Shown here piece by piece: positions 16,174 through 23,541 of a stretch of DNA of 64,000 nt. Where the stretch lies: NCBI RefSeq assembly GCF_006440675.2, contig NZ_CP083951.1, positions 3,195,501-3,259,500 of the forward strand. Direction: 5' to 3'. A program made the translations under genes and the position numbers. Under the pieces are notes generated by a model. The model was not told where the DNA came from and ran no database searches. It saw only the letters and a list, made by a program, of their open reading frames with translations. Within the stretch, counting starts at the first letter, position 1; each line of letters starts with the position of its first letter. Source of the DNA: Mesorhizobium sp. B2-8-5 (lineage in GTDB: Bacteria; Pseudomonadota; Alphaproteobacteria; Rhizobiales; Rhizobiaceae).

Positions 16174-17625
16174 ATGACCAAAGTCATCCGGAACGGCACC
16201 GTCGTCACCGCCGACCGTACGTGGAAGGCGGACGTGCTGATGCAGCACGGCAAGATCGTCGCCATCGGCTCGAACCTGCACGGTGACCACGAGTTCGACG
16301 CCACGGGCTGCTATGTCATGCCGGGCGGCATCGATCCGCACACCCATCTCGAAATGCCCTTCATGGGCACCTATTCGGCCGACGATTTCGAATCGGGCAC
16401 GCGCGCGGCCCTTTCCGGCGGCACGACGATGGTGGTCGACTTCTGTCTGCCGGCGCCGCAGCAGTCGCTGCTGGAGGCGCTGCAGATGTGGGACAACAAG
16501 ACCTCGAAGGCGTCATGCGACTATTCCTTCCACATGGCGATCACCTGGTGGGGCAAGCAGGTGTTCGACGAGATGGCTCAAGTCGTCGACCGGGGCATCA
16601 CCTCGTTCAAGCACTTCATGGCCTATAAGGGAGCGCTGATGGTCGACGACGACGAGATGTATTCGTCGTTCCAGCGCTGCGCCGATCTCGGCGCGCTGCC
16701 GCTGGTCCATGCCGAGAACGGCGACGTGGTCGCCGCGCTCTCGCAAAAACTGCTTGCCGCCGGCAACAACGGCCCCGAAGGCCATGCCTATTCGCGTCCG
16801 CCGGAAGTGGAAGGCGAGGCGACTAATCGCGCCATCATGATCGCCGACATGGCGGGCGTGCCGCTCTATGTCGTGCATGTCTCGTGCGAGCAGAGCCACG
16901 AGGCGATCCGACGTGCGCGCCAGAAGGGCATGCGGGTGTTCGGCGAGCCGCTGATCCAGCACCTGACGCTCGACGAGAGCGAGTATTTCGACAAGGACTG
17001 GGACCATGCGGCGCGCCGCGTGATGAGCCCGCCCTTCCGCAACAAGCTGCACCAGGATTCGCTGTGGGCCGGCCTGCAGGCCGGATCGCTGCAAGTGGTG
17101 GCGACCGACCATTGCGCCTTCACCACCAAGCAGAAGCGCAACGGCGTCGGCGACTTCACCAAGATCCCGAACGGCACCGGCGGGCTCGAGGACCGCTTGC
17201 CGGTTCTGTGGACGAGAGGCGTCAACACCGGGCGGCTGACGATGAACGAGTTCGTCGCGGTGACCTCGACCAACATCGCCAAGATCCTCAACATGTATCC
17301 GAAGAAGGGCGCGATCGTCGAAGGCGCCGACGCAGACATCATCGTCTGGGATCCGAAGCGCAAGAAGACGATCTCGGCCAAGAAGCAGCAGTCGGTGATC
17401 GACTACAACGTCTTCGAAGGCGTCGAGGTGACAGGCCTGCCGCGCTTCGTCTTCTCGCGCGGCGAATTGTCGATCGAGGAGGCGGACGTCAAGGCCAAGG
17501 CCGGCCATGGCGAGTTCGTCGCCCGCGAGCCGAACGCCGCGGTCAACCGGGCGCTGTCGACCTGGAAGGAGATCTCCGCGCCGCGCAAGGTGGAGCGTAC
17601 CGGCATCCCGGCCACCGGGGTCTGA
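16174..17625 (+). CDS. hydA: Dihydropyrimidinase
   Basis: This is a 483-residue amidohydrolase-superfamily enzyme. It shows DPHTHLEMPF (metal ligands His56 and His58), the lysine expected to be carboxylated in FMAYKG (Lys152), His179 in VHAENGD, His in YVVHVS, and the last metal aspartate in ATDHCAF. It opens dihydrouracil or dihydrothymine to the N-carbamoyl-beta-amino acid. D-hydantoinases share these features. preTA, the amidohydrolase and the transaminase nearby indicate the pyrimidine role. A 62-base family B repeat lies directly upstream, and I see no RutR-like box here, so it may be transcribed from the amidohydrolase promoter. Confidence 0.92.
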   Translation: MTKVIRNGTVVTADRTWKADVLMQHGKIVAIGSNLHGDHEFDATGCYVMPGGIDPHTHLEMPFMGTYSADDFESGTRAALSGGTTMVVDFCLPAPQQSLLEALQMWDNKTSKASCDYSFHMAITWWGKQVFDEMAQVVDRGITSFKHFMAYKGALMVDDDEMYSSFQRCADLGALPLVHAENGDVVAALSQKLLAAGNNGPEGHAYSRPPEVEGEATNRAIMIADMAGVPLYVVHVSCEQSHEAIRRARQKGMRVFGEPLIQHLTLDESEYFDKDWDHAARRVMSPPFRNKLHQDSLWAGLQAGSLQVVATDHCAFTTKQKRNGVGDFTKIPNGTGGLEDRLPVLWTRGVNTGRLTMNEFVAVTSTNIAKILNMYPKKGAIVEGADADIIVWDPKRKKTISAKKQQSVIDYNVFEGVEVTGLPRFVFSRGELSIEEADVKAKAGHGEFVAREPNAAVNRALSTWKEISAPRKVERTGIPATGV

Positions 17626-17627
17626 CC

Positions 17628-18005
17628 ATGCGGGCTCCTTACCTGCTCCTGGCGGCGGCCGCGATGCTGGCCGCTGGCCATGGCCAGGCCGCGGGCATCG
17701 ACCTGTCCAAGCCTTATGGCGACAAATATGGCTGCATCAACCGGAACGGCCAGGAGGTCGCCGCCGACAAGATGCTGCTTTTGACCGACAAGGAACTGAT
17801 CACGGCGGCCAGCGCCTGCACCTTCAGCGACAGCCAGGCGCAGGCTGATGGATCGCTCGTGGTGACGGCAAAATGCGAGGCTGAAGGCGAAGAGGGACAG
17901 GCGCCGGCCAAGTTCACCATCAAGCGCAGCGCGAAGAACGCGAAGAAGTTGGTGGTGGCCGACGAAGACGGCAATGTGATGGGCGAAGTCGCGCGATGCA
18001 AGTAA
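17628..18005 (+). CDS. Secreted hypothetical protein
   Basis: The 125-residue product starts two bases after the dihydropyrimidinase stop and has a signal peptide (hydrophobic residues 4-20, cleavage near GQAAG). The mature part has four cysteines (GCINRNG, SACTF, AKCEA, ARCK), which could form two disulfides in the periplasm. I do not recognise the family. The close spacing suggests cotranscription with the dihydropyrimidinase gene, but nothing ties it to the pathway. Confidence 0.7.
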   Translation: MRAPYLLLAAAAMLAAGHGQAAGIDLSKPYGDKYGCINRNGQEVAADKMLLLTDKELITAASACTFSDSQAQADGSLVVTAKCEAEGEEGQAPAKFTIKRSAKNAKKLVVADEDGNVMGEVARCK

Positions 18006-18022
18006 CGGCGGCCCCACCAGCC

Positions 18023-18427
18023 TCAGGCAACCAGAGCATCCAGTTCCGGCAGCAGGACGACGCTTTCCTGCTCGTTGGGATCGGTGCGGGCAATGACGGC
18101 CGAGGACGGGGCGTTGCTCAGATTGGCCGGCAGATGCGGCACTCCCGCCGGAATGTAGAACAGGTCGCCGGCCTTGACGACGATATGATGCTCGAGCCGG
18201 TCGCCGTACCAGGTGTGGACTTCGCCCGAGAGCACATAGATGGCCGTCTCGTGGCTTTCATGCATATGCGCCTTGGCGCGGGCGCCGGGCGGCATGGTGA
18301 GAAGATGCATGCAGATGCCGGACGAGCCGACGGTTTCGGCGGCGATGCCGGCGAAATAGCTCAGCCCCTGCTTGCCCTGATAGGTGCTTTCGGGGCGAAC
18401 GAGACGACAGGTGGGTTTAGGCGACAT
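18023..18427 (-). CDS. Cupin domain protein
   Basis: The 134-residue single-domain cupin has the first metal-binding motif HMHESHETAIYVLSGE (near residues 53-68) and the second GDLFYIPAGVPH. The metal-binding His/Glu residues are all present. Proteins of this kind include small dioxygenases, isomerases and sugar or ureido-compound-binding regulators; no substrate can be assigned. It is convergent with the secreted-protein gene and divergent from the ABC operon. The ATG at 18427 is used; a TTG two codons earlier is also open. Confidence 0.85.
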   Translation of the reverse strand: MSPKPTCRLVRPESTYQGKQGLSYFAGIAAETVGSSGICMHLLTMPPGARAKAHMHESHETAIYVLSGEVHTWYGDRLEHHIVVKAGDLFYIPAGVPHLPANLSNAPSSAVIARTDPNEQESVVLLPELDALVA

Positions 18428-18546
18428 CGGCAAGGCTCCGGGCGGCGTCGATCGGGTGGGACAGGACGAGTGGAAAGCAACGCTATCATAAAATCAACCG
18501 GATTGCGGACAGTACGGCAGCGGCTGCGAAAGACAGGCTGCAGCCA

Positions 18547-19338
18547 ATGACCGAACAGCCGCCAGCCGTCGTTTCGGCAAGCAAGCTCGGCCTCACCTTC
18601 CAGACCAATGACGGTCCGGTGCAGGCGCTGTCCAACGTCGATCTGACCATCGGCAAGGGCGAATTCGTCTCCTTCATCGGGCCGTCGGGCTGCGGCAAGA
18701 CCACTTTGCTGCGCGTCATCGCCGACCTGGAGAAGGCAACCTCGGGCGCGATCTCCGTCAATGGCATGACGCCAGAGCAGGCGCGCGAGAAACGCGCCTA
18801 TGGCTATGTGTTCCAGGCGGCGGCCCTGTTCCCGTGGCGCACGATCGAGCGCAATGTGGCGCTGCCGCTGGAGATCATCGGGCTCAGCCAGTCCGAGCAG
18901 GCCGAGCGCATCAAGCGCACGATGGAGCTGGTCAACCTCTCGGGCTTCGAGAAGAAATATCCCTGGCAGCTTTCCGGCGGCATGCAGCAGCGCGCCTCGA
19001 TCGCACGCGCTCTCGCCTTCGATGCCGACCTGCTTTTGATGGACGAGCCGTTCGGCGCGCTGGACGAGATCGTGCGCGACCATCTGAACGAACAGCTTCT
19101 GGAACTATGGGAGCGCACCAACAAGACGATCTGCTTCGTCACCCATTCGATCCCCGAGGCTGTGTATCTCTCGACGCGCATCGTCGTGATGTCGCCGCGG
19201 CCCGGCCGCGTCACCGACGTCATCGAATCGACGCTGCCGAGGAAGCGGCCGCTCGACATCCGCGAGACGCCGGAGTTTTTGGCGATTGCTGCCCGCGTGC
19301 GCGACGGCTTGAGAGCGGGGCACAGCTATGATGATTGA
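18547..19338 (+). CDS. ABC transporter ATP-binding protein (TauB/SsuB type)
   Basis: The 263-residue ATPase has Walker A GPSGCGKTT (near residue 45), the signature LSGGMQQRAS, Walker B LLLMDEPFG and the switch His in VTHSIPEA. It matches the nitrate/taurine/sulfonate and pyrimidine-precursor uptake group. It is the first gene of an operon with two permeases and a THI5-type binding protein. The position, beside the pyrimidine degradation genes, suggests uptake of a pyrimidine or ureide (inference). A DUF559 gene interrupts the operon directly after it. Confidence 0.92.
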   Translation: MTEQPPAVVSASKLGLTFQTNDGPVQALSNVDLTIGKGEFVSFIGPSGCGKTTLLRVIADLEKATSGAISVNGMTPEQAREKRAYGYVFQAAALFPWRTIERNVALPLEIIGLSQSEQAERIKRTMELVNLSGFEKKYPWQLSGGMQQRASIARALAFDADLLLMDEPFGALDEIVRDHLNEQLLELWERTNKTICFVTHSIPEAVYLSTRIVVMSPRPGRVTDVIESTLPRKRPLDIRETPEFLAIAARVRDGLRAGHSYDD

Positions 19339-19351
19339 GGGGGATGAGTTT

Positions 19352-19404
19352 CCTCCTCTCCCCCACGGGGAGAGGGTGGCCGCGCAGCGGCCAGGTGAGG
19401 GGCT
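19352..19404. repeat. REP-type element, left copy around the DUF559 gene
   Basis: CCTCTCCCCCACGGGGAGAGG forms a hairpin followed by GTGGCCGCGCAGCGGCC, a second short palindrome, and AGGTGAGGGG. The right copy at 19765-19826 is its inverted counterpart. It overlaps the possible N-terminal extension of the DUF559 reading frame. Confidence 0.65.
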
Positions 19405-19408
19405 GTCT

Positions 19409-19837
19409 ATGGGCCCGACCAAAAGAAAATCGGGCGCAACGTCCCGAGCCCGGGAACTCCGGATCGACGAAACCGAAGCCGAGTACAGGCTTTGGGGCGA
19501 ACTGAGAGGGCGGCACCTCAACGGCTACAAGTTCGTGCGGCAAGTGCCGCTGGGTCCTTTCTTCGCGGATTTTGTGTGTCGTGAGAAAGCGTTGATCGTC
19601 GAAATAGACGGTAGCCAGCATGCGGACTCATCAACTGACGCGGCGAGGACCGCTTGGCTGAATCGCAACGGCTACTCTGTTCTTCGGTTCTGGAATCAAG
19701 AGGTCTTGGCGGAACGGAGGGCGGTGCTGGATACGATCCTGGCCGTGCTTGAGGGGCGGATACACTCACCCTCACCCGGCCTTTGCTTCGCTCCGGCCAC
19801 CCTCTCCCCGTGGGGGAGAGGAGAAGGGCAGCGCTAG
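19409..19837 (+). CDS. DUF559 (Vsr-like endonuclease fold) protein
   Basis: The 142-residue protein has a single DUF559 domain. It opens with TEAEYRLWGELRGRHLNGYKF and continues with the VRQVPLGPFFADFVC strand and LIVEIDGSQH. The Glu, Asp and Glu of these motifs match the active site of the Vsr-type PD-(D/E)xK fold. The family is very common in rhizobia and has no agreed function. The domain ends near RRAVLDTILAVLEG. The last 20 or so residues (HSPSPG...LSPWGRGEGQR) are simply the translated right REP element. The frame could start at 19328, inside the ATPase gene, but that N-terminus would be translated left REP. Confidence 0.8.
   Translation: MGPTKRKSGATSRARELRIDETEAEYRLWGELRGRHLNGYKFVRQVPLGPFFADFVCREKALIVEIDGSQHADSSTDAARTAWLNRNGYSVLRFWNQEVLAERRAVLDTILAVLEGRIHSPSPGLCFAPATLSPWGRGEGQR
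19765..19826. repeat. REP-type element, right copy around the DUF559 gene
   Basis: The element runs CACCCTCACCCGGCC, through a short TTTGCTTCGCTC spacer, to GGCCACCCTCTCCCCGTGGG and GGAGAGG. It is the inverted partner of the left copy at 19352-19404. The stop codon of the DUF559 gene lies just beyond it, directly touching the permease start. Confidence 0.65.
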
Positions 19838-20716
19838 ATGGACACTTTCCGCTCGAAAGTCATCCCCGTCACCACCATCCTCGCCGGCGCGGTAATCCTC
19901 TGGTATGTCTTTGCCGTCATCCTCAACGCGCCGTTCCAGCGCGACCTCGACCGCCGAGCCAAGGAGACGCCCGGCACTGTCGAGTTTATCGGCAAGACGC
20001 TGGCGCAGCCGAAGCCGACGCTGCCGGCGCCGCACCAGGTGGCGGTGAATTTCTTCGAAAACACCTTTTTGCGATCCGTCACGTCGAACCGCAGCCTGGT
20101 CTACAACGCCTGGGTGACACTGTCCTCGACGCTGCTCGGCTTTGCCTTCGGCACAGCGCTCGGCATCCTGATTGCGGTGGGTATCGTGCATGTGGCGACG
20201 CTCGACCGCAGCCTGATGCCCTGGATCATCGCTTCGCAGACCATTCCGATCCTGGCGGTGGCGCCGATGATCATCGTGGTTCTGGCGGCAATCGGCATCA
20301 CCGGCCTGATCCCCAAGGCGCTGATCTCGACCTATCTGTCGTTCTTCCCGGTGGCCGTCGGCATGGTGAAGGGCCTGCGCTCCCCCGAGCTCATGCATCT
20401 CGATCTTATGCATACCTATAACGCCAGCGCCTCGCAGACATTCTGGAAGCTGCGCGTGCCGGCCTCGGTGCCGTTCCTGTTTACCTCGATGAAGGTGGCG
20501 GTGGCGGCAAGCCTTGTCGGGGCCATCGTCGGCGAACTGCCGACCGGAGCGGTCGCCGGCATCGGCGCCAAGCTGCTCGCCGGCGCCTATTACAGCCAGA
20601 CCATCGATATCTGGTCAGCCCTGGTCGCGGGCTCGATCGTCGCGGCACTGCTGGTGATGGTCGTCGGCATTGCCGGACGCCTCGTCGACCGGGCCATGGG
20701 CGGGAGGCCGGCATGA
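19838..20716 (+). CDS. ABC transporter permease (TauC/SsuC type), first subunit
   Basis: The 292-residue membrane protein has about six hydrophobic segments and the permease EAA loop around the residues SPELMHLDLMHTYNASASQTFWKLRVPASVP. This group imports nitrate, sulfonates, taurine or pyrimidine precursors. It begins immediately after the DUF559 stop codon, and its own stop overlaps the next permease start (ATGA). The DUF559 insertion between it and the ATPase suggests the original operon was contiguous. Confidence 0.9.
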   Translation: MDTFRSKVIPVTTILAGAVILWYVFAVILNAPFQRDLDRRAKETPGTVEFIGKTLAQPKPTLPAPHQVAVNFFENTFLRSVTSNRSLVYNAWVTLSSTLLGFAFGTALGILIAVGIVHVATLDRSLMPWIIASQTIPILAVAPMIIVVLAAIGITGLIPKALISTYLSFFPVAVGMVKGLRSPELMHLDLMHTYNASASQTFWKLRVPASVPFLFTSMKVAVAASLVGAIVGELPTGAVAGIGAKLLAGAYYSQTIDIWSALVAGSIVAALLVMVVGIAGRLVDRAMGGRPA

Positions 20717-21867
20717 GCTGGTTGAAACCGTCCTGGCAACCGGTGCTGGCGATGGCGCTGTGCCTCATCGCCTTCGCGCTCGGCGCAATGTCGAAGCCCG
20801 AAGCAGCCGCGCTGGCGGAGCCGGCCGCAACGCTGGCCTATCCCTATATGGGCGCGAAAGGGCTGATCATCGGGCTGTTGCTCGTCGCTGCACTGGTCTC
20901 GATGGTGAGGCTCACGCCGATCGTTGAAGCTATCCTGCTGTTCGTCGGCGCCCATGCCGCAGCCTGGCTTTTGATCAAGGGCATAGCCGGTTTCGAAGGC
21001 ACCGCGCTGGCGCCGTATTTCCTGTTGCTTGCCGCCGCCTGGTTGCTTGCCTGGCGCTGTGTCGCCTTGCTGTCGTCGCTACGCCCCAAGCAGGGCTGGG
21101 CGAAGACTGCGCTGCGCCTGATCATCCCGGCGATCTTCGGCGCCTGGATCCTGATCATCTGGGAGGCGGTGACGCGCGGCGCCGGCATCCCCTTCATCCT
21201 CTTGCCACCGCCCAGCGCCATCGGGGCGCGTATCGCCAACTCGCTGCCGATCCTGGGGTCGGACGTGCGCCAGACGATCTTCAAGGCGGTGCTGATCGGC
21301 TATGTCGTCGGCAACCTCGCCGGCTTTATCGTCGCCATCCTCGCCGACCGCGTGCCGTTCCTGCGGCGCGGCCTGCTACCGATCGGCAATATGGTTTCGG
21401 CGCTGCCGATCATCGGTGTCGCGCCGATCATGGTCATGTGGTTCGGCTTCGACTGGCCGTCCAAGGCAGCGGTCGTCATCATCATGACCTTCTTCCCGAT
21501 GCTGGTGAATACGGTCGCCGGGCTGGCCGCATCCGGGCATATGGAACGCGACCTGATGCGCACTTATGCATCGGGCTATTGGCCGACCTTGCTCAAGCTC
21601 AGGCTGCCGGCCGCGATGCCGTTCATCTTCAATGCGCTGAAGATCAACTCGACGCTGGCGCTGATCGGCGCCATCGTCGCGGAGTTCTTCGGTACGCCCG
21701 TGGTCGGCATGGGATTCCGCATCTCGACGGAAGTCGGGCGGATGAACATCGACATGGTGTGGGCCGAAATCGCAGTTGCAGCACTTGCGGGTTCGGTCTT
21801 TTATGGCGTGGTCGCTCTCATCGAGAGAGCCGTCACGTTTTGGCATCCCTCTGTCCGAGGTGGATAG
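20713..21867 (+). CDS. ABC transporter permease (TauC/SsuC type), second subunit
   Basis: The 384-residue permease is longer than its partner. It has an extra N-terminal hydrophobic region (about residues 1-130) before the standard permease core. The EAA loop is seen as SGHMERDLMRTYASGYWPTLLKLRLPAAMP near residue 275. The two permeases probably form a heterodimer. The start overlaps the previous stop codon. Confidence 0.9.
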   Translation: MSWLKPSWQPVLAMALCLIAFALGAMSKPEAAALAEPAATLAYPYMGAKGLIIGLLLVAALVSMVRLTPIVEAILLFVGAHAAAWLLIKGIAGFEGTALAPYFLLLAAAWLLAWRCVALLSSLRPKQGWAKTALRLIIPAIFGAWILIIWEAVTRGAGIPFILLPPPSAIGARIANSLPILGSDVRQTIFKAVLIGYVVGNLAGFIVAILADRVPFLRRGLLPIGNMVSALPIIGVAPIMVMWFGFDWPSKAAVVIIMTFFPMLVNTVAGLAASGHMERDLMRTYASGYWPTLLKLRLPAAMPFIFNALKINSTLALIGAIVAEFFGTPVVGMGFRISTEVGRMNIDMVWAEIAVAALAGSVFYGVVALIERAVTFWHPSVRGG

Positions 21868-21906
21868 GGGCGGTGGGTTTGGGTGCTAACTTCAGAGGGT
21901 AATAAC

Positions 21907-22878
21907 ATGAAAAGACTGCTGATTTCTGCTTTGGCCGGCGCCATGTCGCTGGCCGCCTTCCAGGCGATGGCCGCCGACAAGGTGACACTGCAGCTGAAAT
22001 GGGTCACGCAGGCCCAGTTCGCCGGCTACTATGTCGCCAAGGCCAAGGGCTTCTACGATGCCGAAGGGCTCGACGTCGACATCAAGCCGGGCGGTCCCGA
22101 CATCGCGCCCGAGCAGGTGATCGCCGGCGGCGGCGCCGACGTCATCGTCGACTGGATGGGCGGGGCGCTCGCGGCCCGCGACAAGGGCGTGATGCTCGTC
22201 AACATCGCCCAGCCGTTCAAGAAGGCGGGCATGGAACTGGTCTGCCCCAAGGATGGACCGATCAAGACGGAAGCCGACTTCAAGGGCCACACGCTCGGCG
22301 TCTGGTTCTTCGGCAACGAATATCCGTTCTACGCCTGGATGAACAAGATCGGCCTCAAGACCGATGGCGGCCCTGACGGCGTGACCGTGCTCAAGCAGAG
22401 CTTCGACGTGCAACCGCTGATCCAGAAGCAGGCCGACTGCATCTCGGTCATGACCTATAACGAATACGGCCAGGTGCTGGACGCCGGCTACAAGCCGGAA
22501 GACCTCACCGTCTTCAACTACTCCGCCATGGGCAACGACCTGTTGGAGGACGGGCTCTACACGCTCGAGGACAAGCTCAAGGATCCGGCCTTCGAGGACA
22601 AGATGGTGCGCTTCGTGCGCGCCTCGATGAAGGGTTGGAAATACGCCACGGAGAACACCGACGAGGCGGCCGGAATCGTCGTCGACGCCGGCGGCCAGGA
22701 CGAGAACCACCAGAAGTTCATGATGAAGGAAGTGGCCAAGCTGATCGACAATGCAGACGGCAAGCTTATCCCGGCCGCTTACGAGCGCACCGCCAAGGCG
22801 CTGCTCGACCAGAAGATCATCAGCAAGGAGGCGAGCGGCGCCTACACGACCGCGATCACCGACAAGGCGATCAAGTAG
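21907..22878 (+). CDS. ABC transporter substrate-binding protein, NMT1/THI5-like
   Basis: The 323-residue periplasmic protein has a signal peptide (residues 1-22, cleavage near AFQAMAAD). The mature start KVTLQLKWVTQAQFAGYYVA is the hallmark of the NMT1/THI5 family, which binds pyrimidine-type ligands such as hydroxymethylpyrimidine precursors and formylaminopyrimidine. It ends the operon and is followed by a strong terminator. No thiamine riboswitch is seen before the operon. Together with the nearby uracil pathway this suggests a catabolic pyrimidine or related heterocycle as substrate. Confidence 0.9.
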   Translation: MKRLLISALAGAMSLAAFQAMAADKVTLQLKWVTQAQFAGYYVAKAKGFYDAEGLDVDIKPGGPDIAPEQVIAGGGADVIVDWMGGALAARDKGVMLVNIAQPFKKAGMELVCPKDGPIKTEADFKGHTLGVWFFGNEYPFYAWMNKIGLKTDGGPDGVTVLKQSFDVQPLIQKQADCISVMTYNEYGQVLDAGYKPEDLTVFNYSAMGNDLLEDGLYTLEDKLKDPAFEDKMVRFVRASMKGWKYATENTDEAAGIVVDAGGQDENHQKFMMKEVAKLIDNADGKLIPAAYERTAKALLDQKIISKEASGAYTTAITDKAIK

Positions 22879-22903
22879 GCTCCGTTCTCGACGCGGAAGC
22901 TGG

Positions 22904-22930
22904 AAAAGGGGCGGGCGACCGCCCCTTTTT
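22904..22930 (+). terminator. Rho-independent terminator of the ABC operon
   Basis: AAAAGGGGCGG and CCGCCCCTTTT form an 11-base stem with a four-base loop, followed by further T residues. Confidence 0.85.
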
Positions 22931-23045
22931 CTTTGGTCGCGGTAAAATAATTGTGTGTGTGGATACATCCGGGCACCCAACCGTTGCATTGATGCATCCG
23001 CGCGTCGGGGAGCCGTGCTGGATGCTGCAACCAACGGAGGTTCTC

Positions 23046-23483
23046 ATGCGCATCCTATCCGTGCCGATGCTCTCGGCTTTAGCCGTCTCGACCGCCTTTC
23101 TCCTCGCATCGCCGGCCATGGCCGAGACGATGAAGTTCAAGGCGACGCTCGACGGCAGCCAGCAGAGCCCGCCCGTAACCACCAAGGGCAAGGGAACCGC
23201 CACATTCACCTTCGACAGCACAAGCAAGAAGCTCAGCTGGAATGTCAAATATTCCGGCCTCAGCGGACCTGCCGTGGCCGCCCACATCCACGGACCGGCG
23301 GACATGGGCGCGAACGCGGATCCCGTGATCCCGTTCAAGAAGCTGAAGAGCCCGATCAAGGGGTCGGCGACGCTGACCGACGCGCAGGCAGCCGACCTCG
23401 AGGCCGGCAAATACTACGTCAACGTCCACACCGCCAAGAACAAGGACGGCGAGATCCGCGGCCAGATCGAGAAGGCGATGTGA
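23046..23483 (+). CDS. CHRD domain protein, secreted
   Basis: This 145-residue protein has a signal peptide (residues 1-26, cleavage after SPAMA) and one CHRD domain. The domain shows FKATLDGSQQSPPVTTKGKG, the AHIHGPAD motif and the closing YYVNVHTAKNKDGEIRGQI. CHRD was named from chordin; bacterial members are secreted and of unknown function. It sits alone between two terminators. Confidence 0.88.
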   Translation: MRILSVPMLSALAVSTAFLLASPAMAETMKFKATLDGSQQSPPVTTKGKGTATFTFDSTSKKLSWNVKYSGLSGPAVAAHIHGPADMGANADPVIPFKKLKSPIKGSATLTDAQAADLEAGKYYVNVHTAKNKDGEIRGQIEKAM

Positions 23484-23489
23484 AGACGC

Positions 23490-23515
23490 AAAAGGGGCGG
23501 TTTAGCGCCCCTTTT
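23490..23515. terminator. Bidirectional terminator between convergent genes
   Basis: AAAAGGGGCG and CGCCCCTTTT form a 10-base stem with A-run on one side and T-run on the other. It can serve both the CHRD gene and the TPP-enzyme gene coming from the right. Confidence 0.8.
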
Positions 23516-23541
23516 GTCGTGCAGCCGGCAGAAAGGCTGCC

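Noticed and set aside
18434..18546. Thiamine (THI box) riboswitch before the ABC operon
   Set aside because: The region has no CTGAGA-type motif or the paired stems of the THI element.
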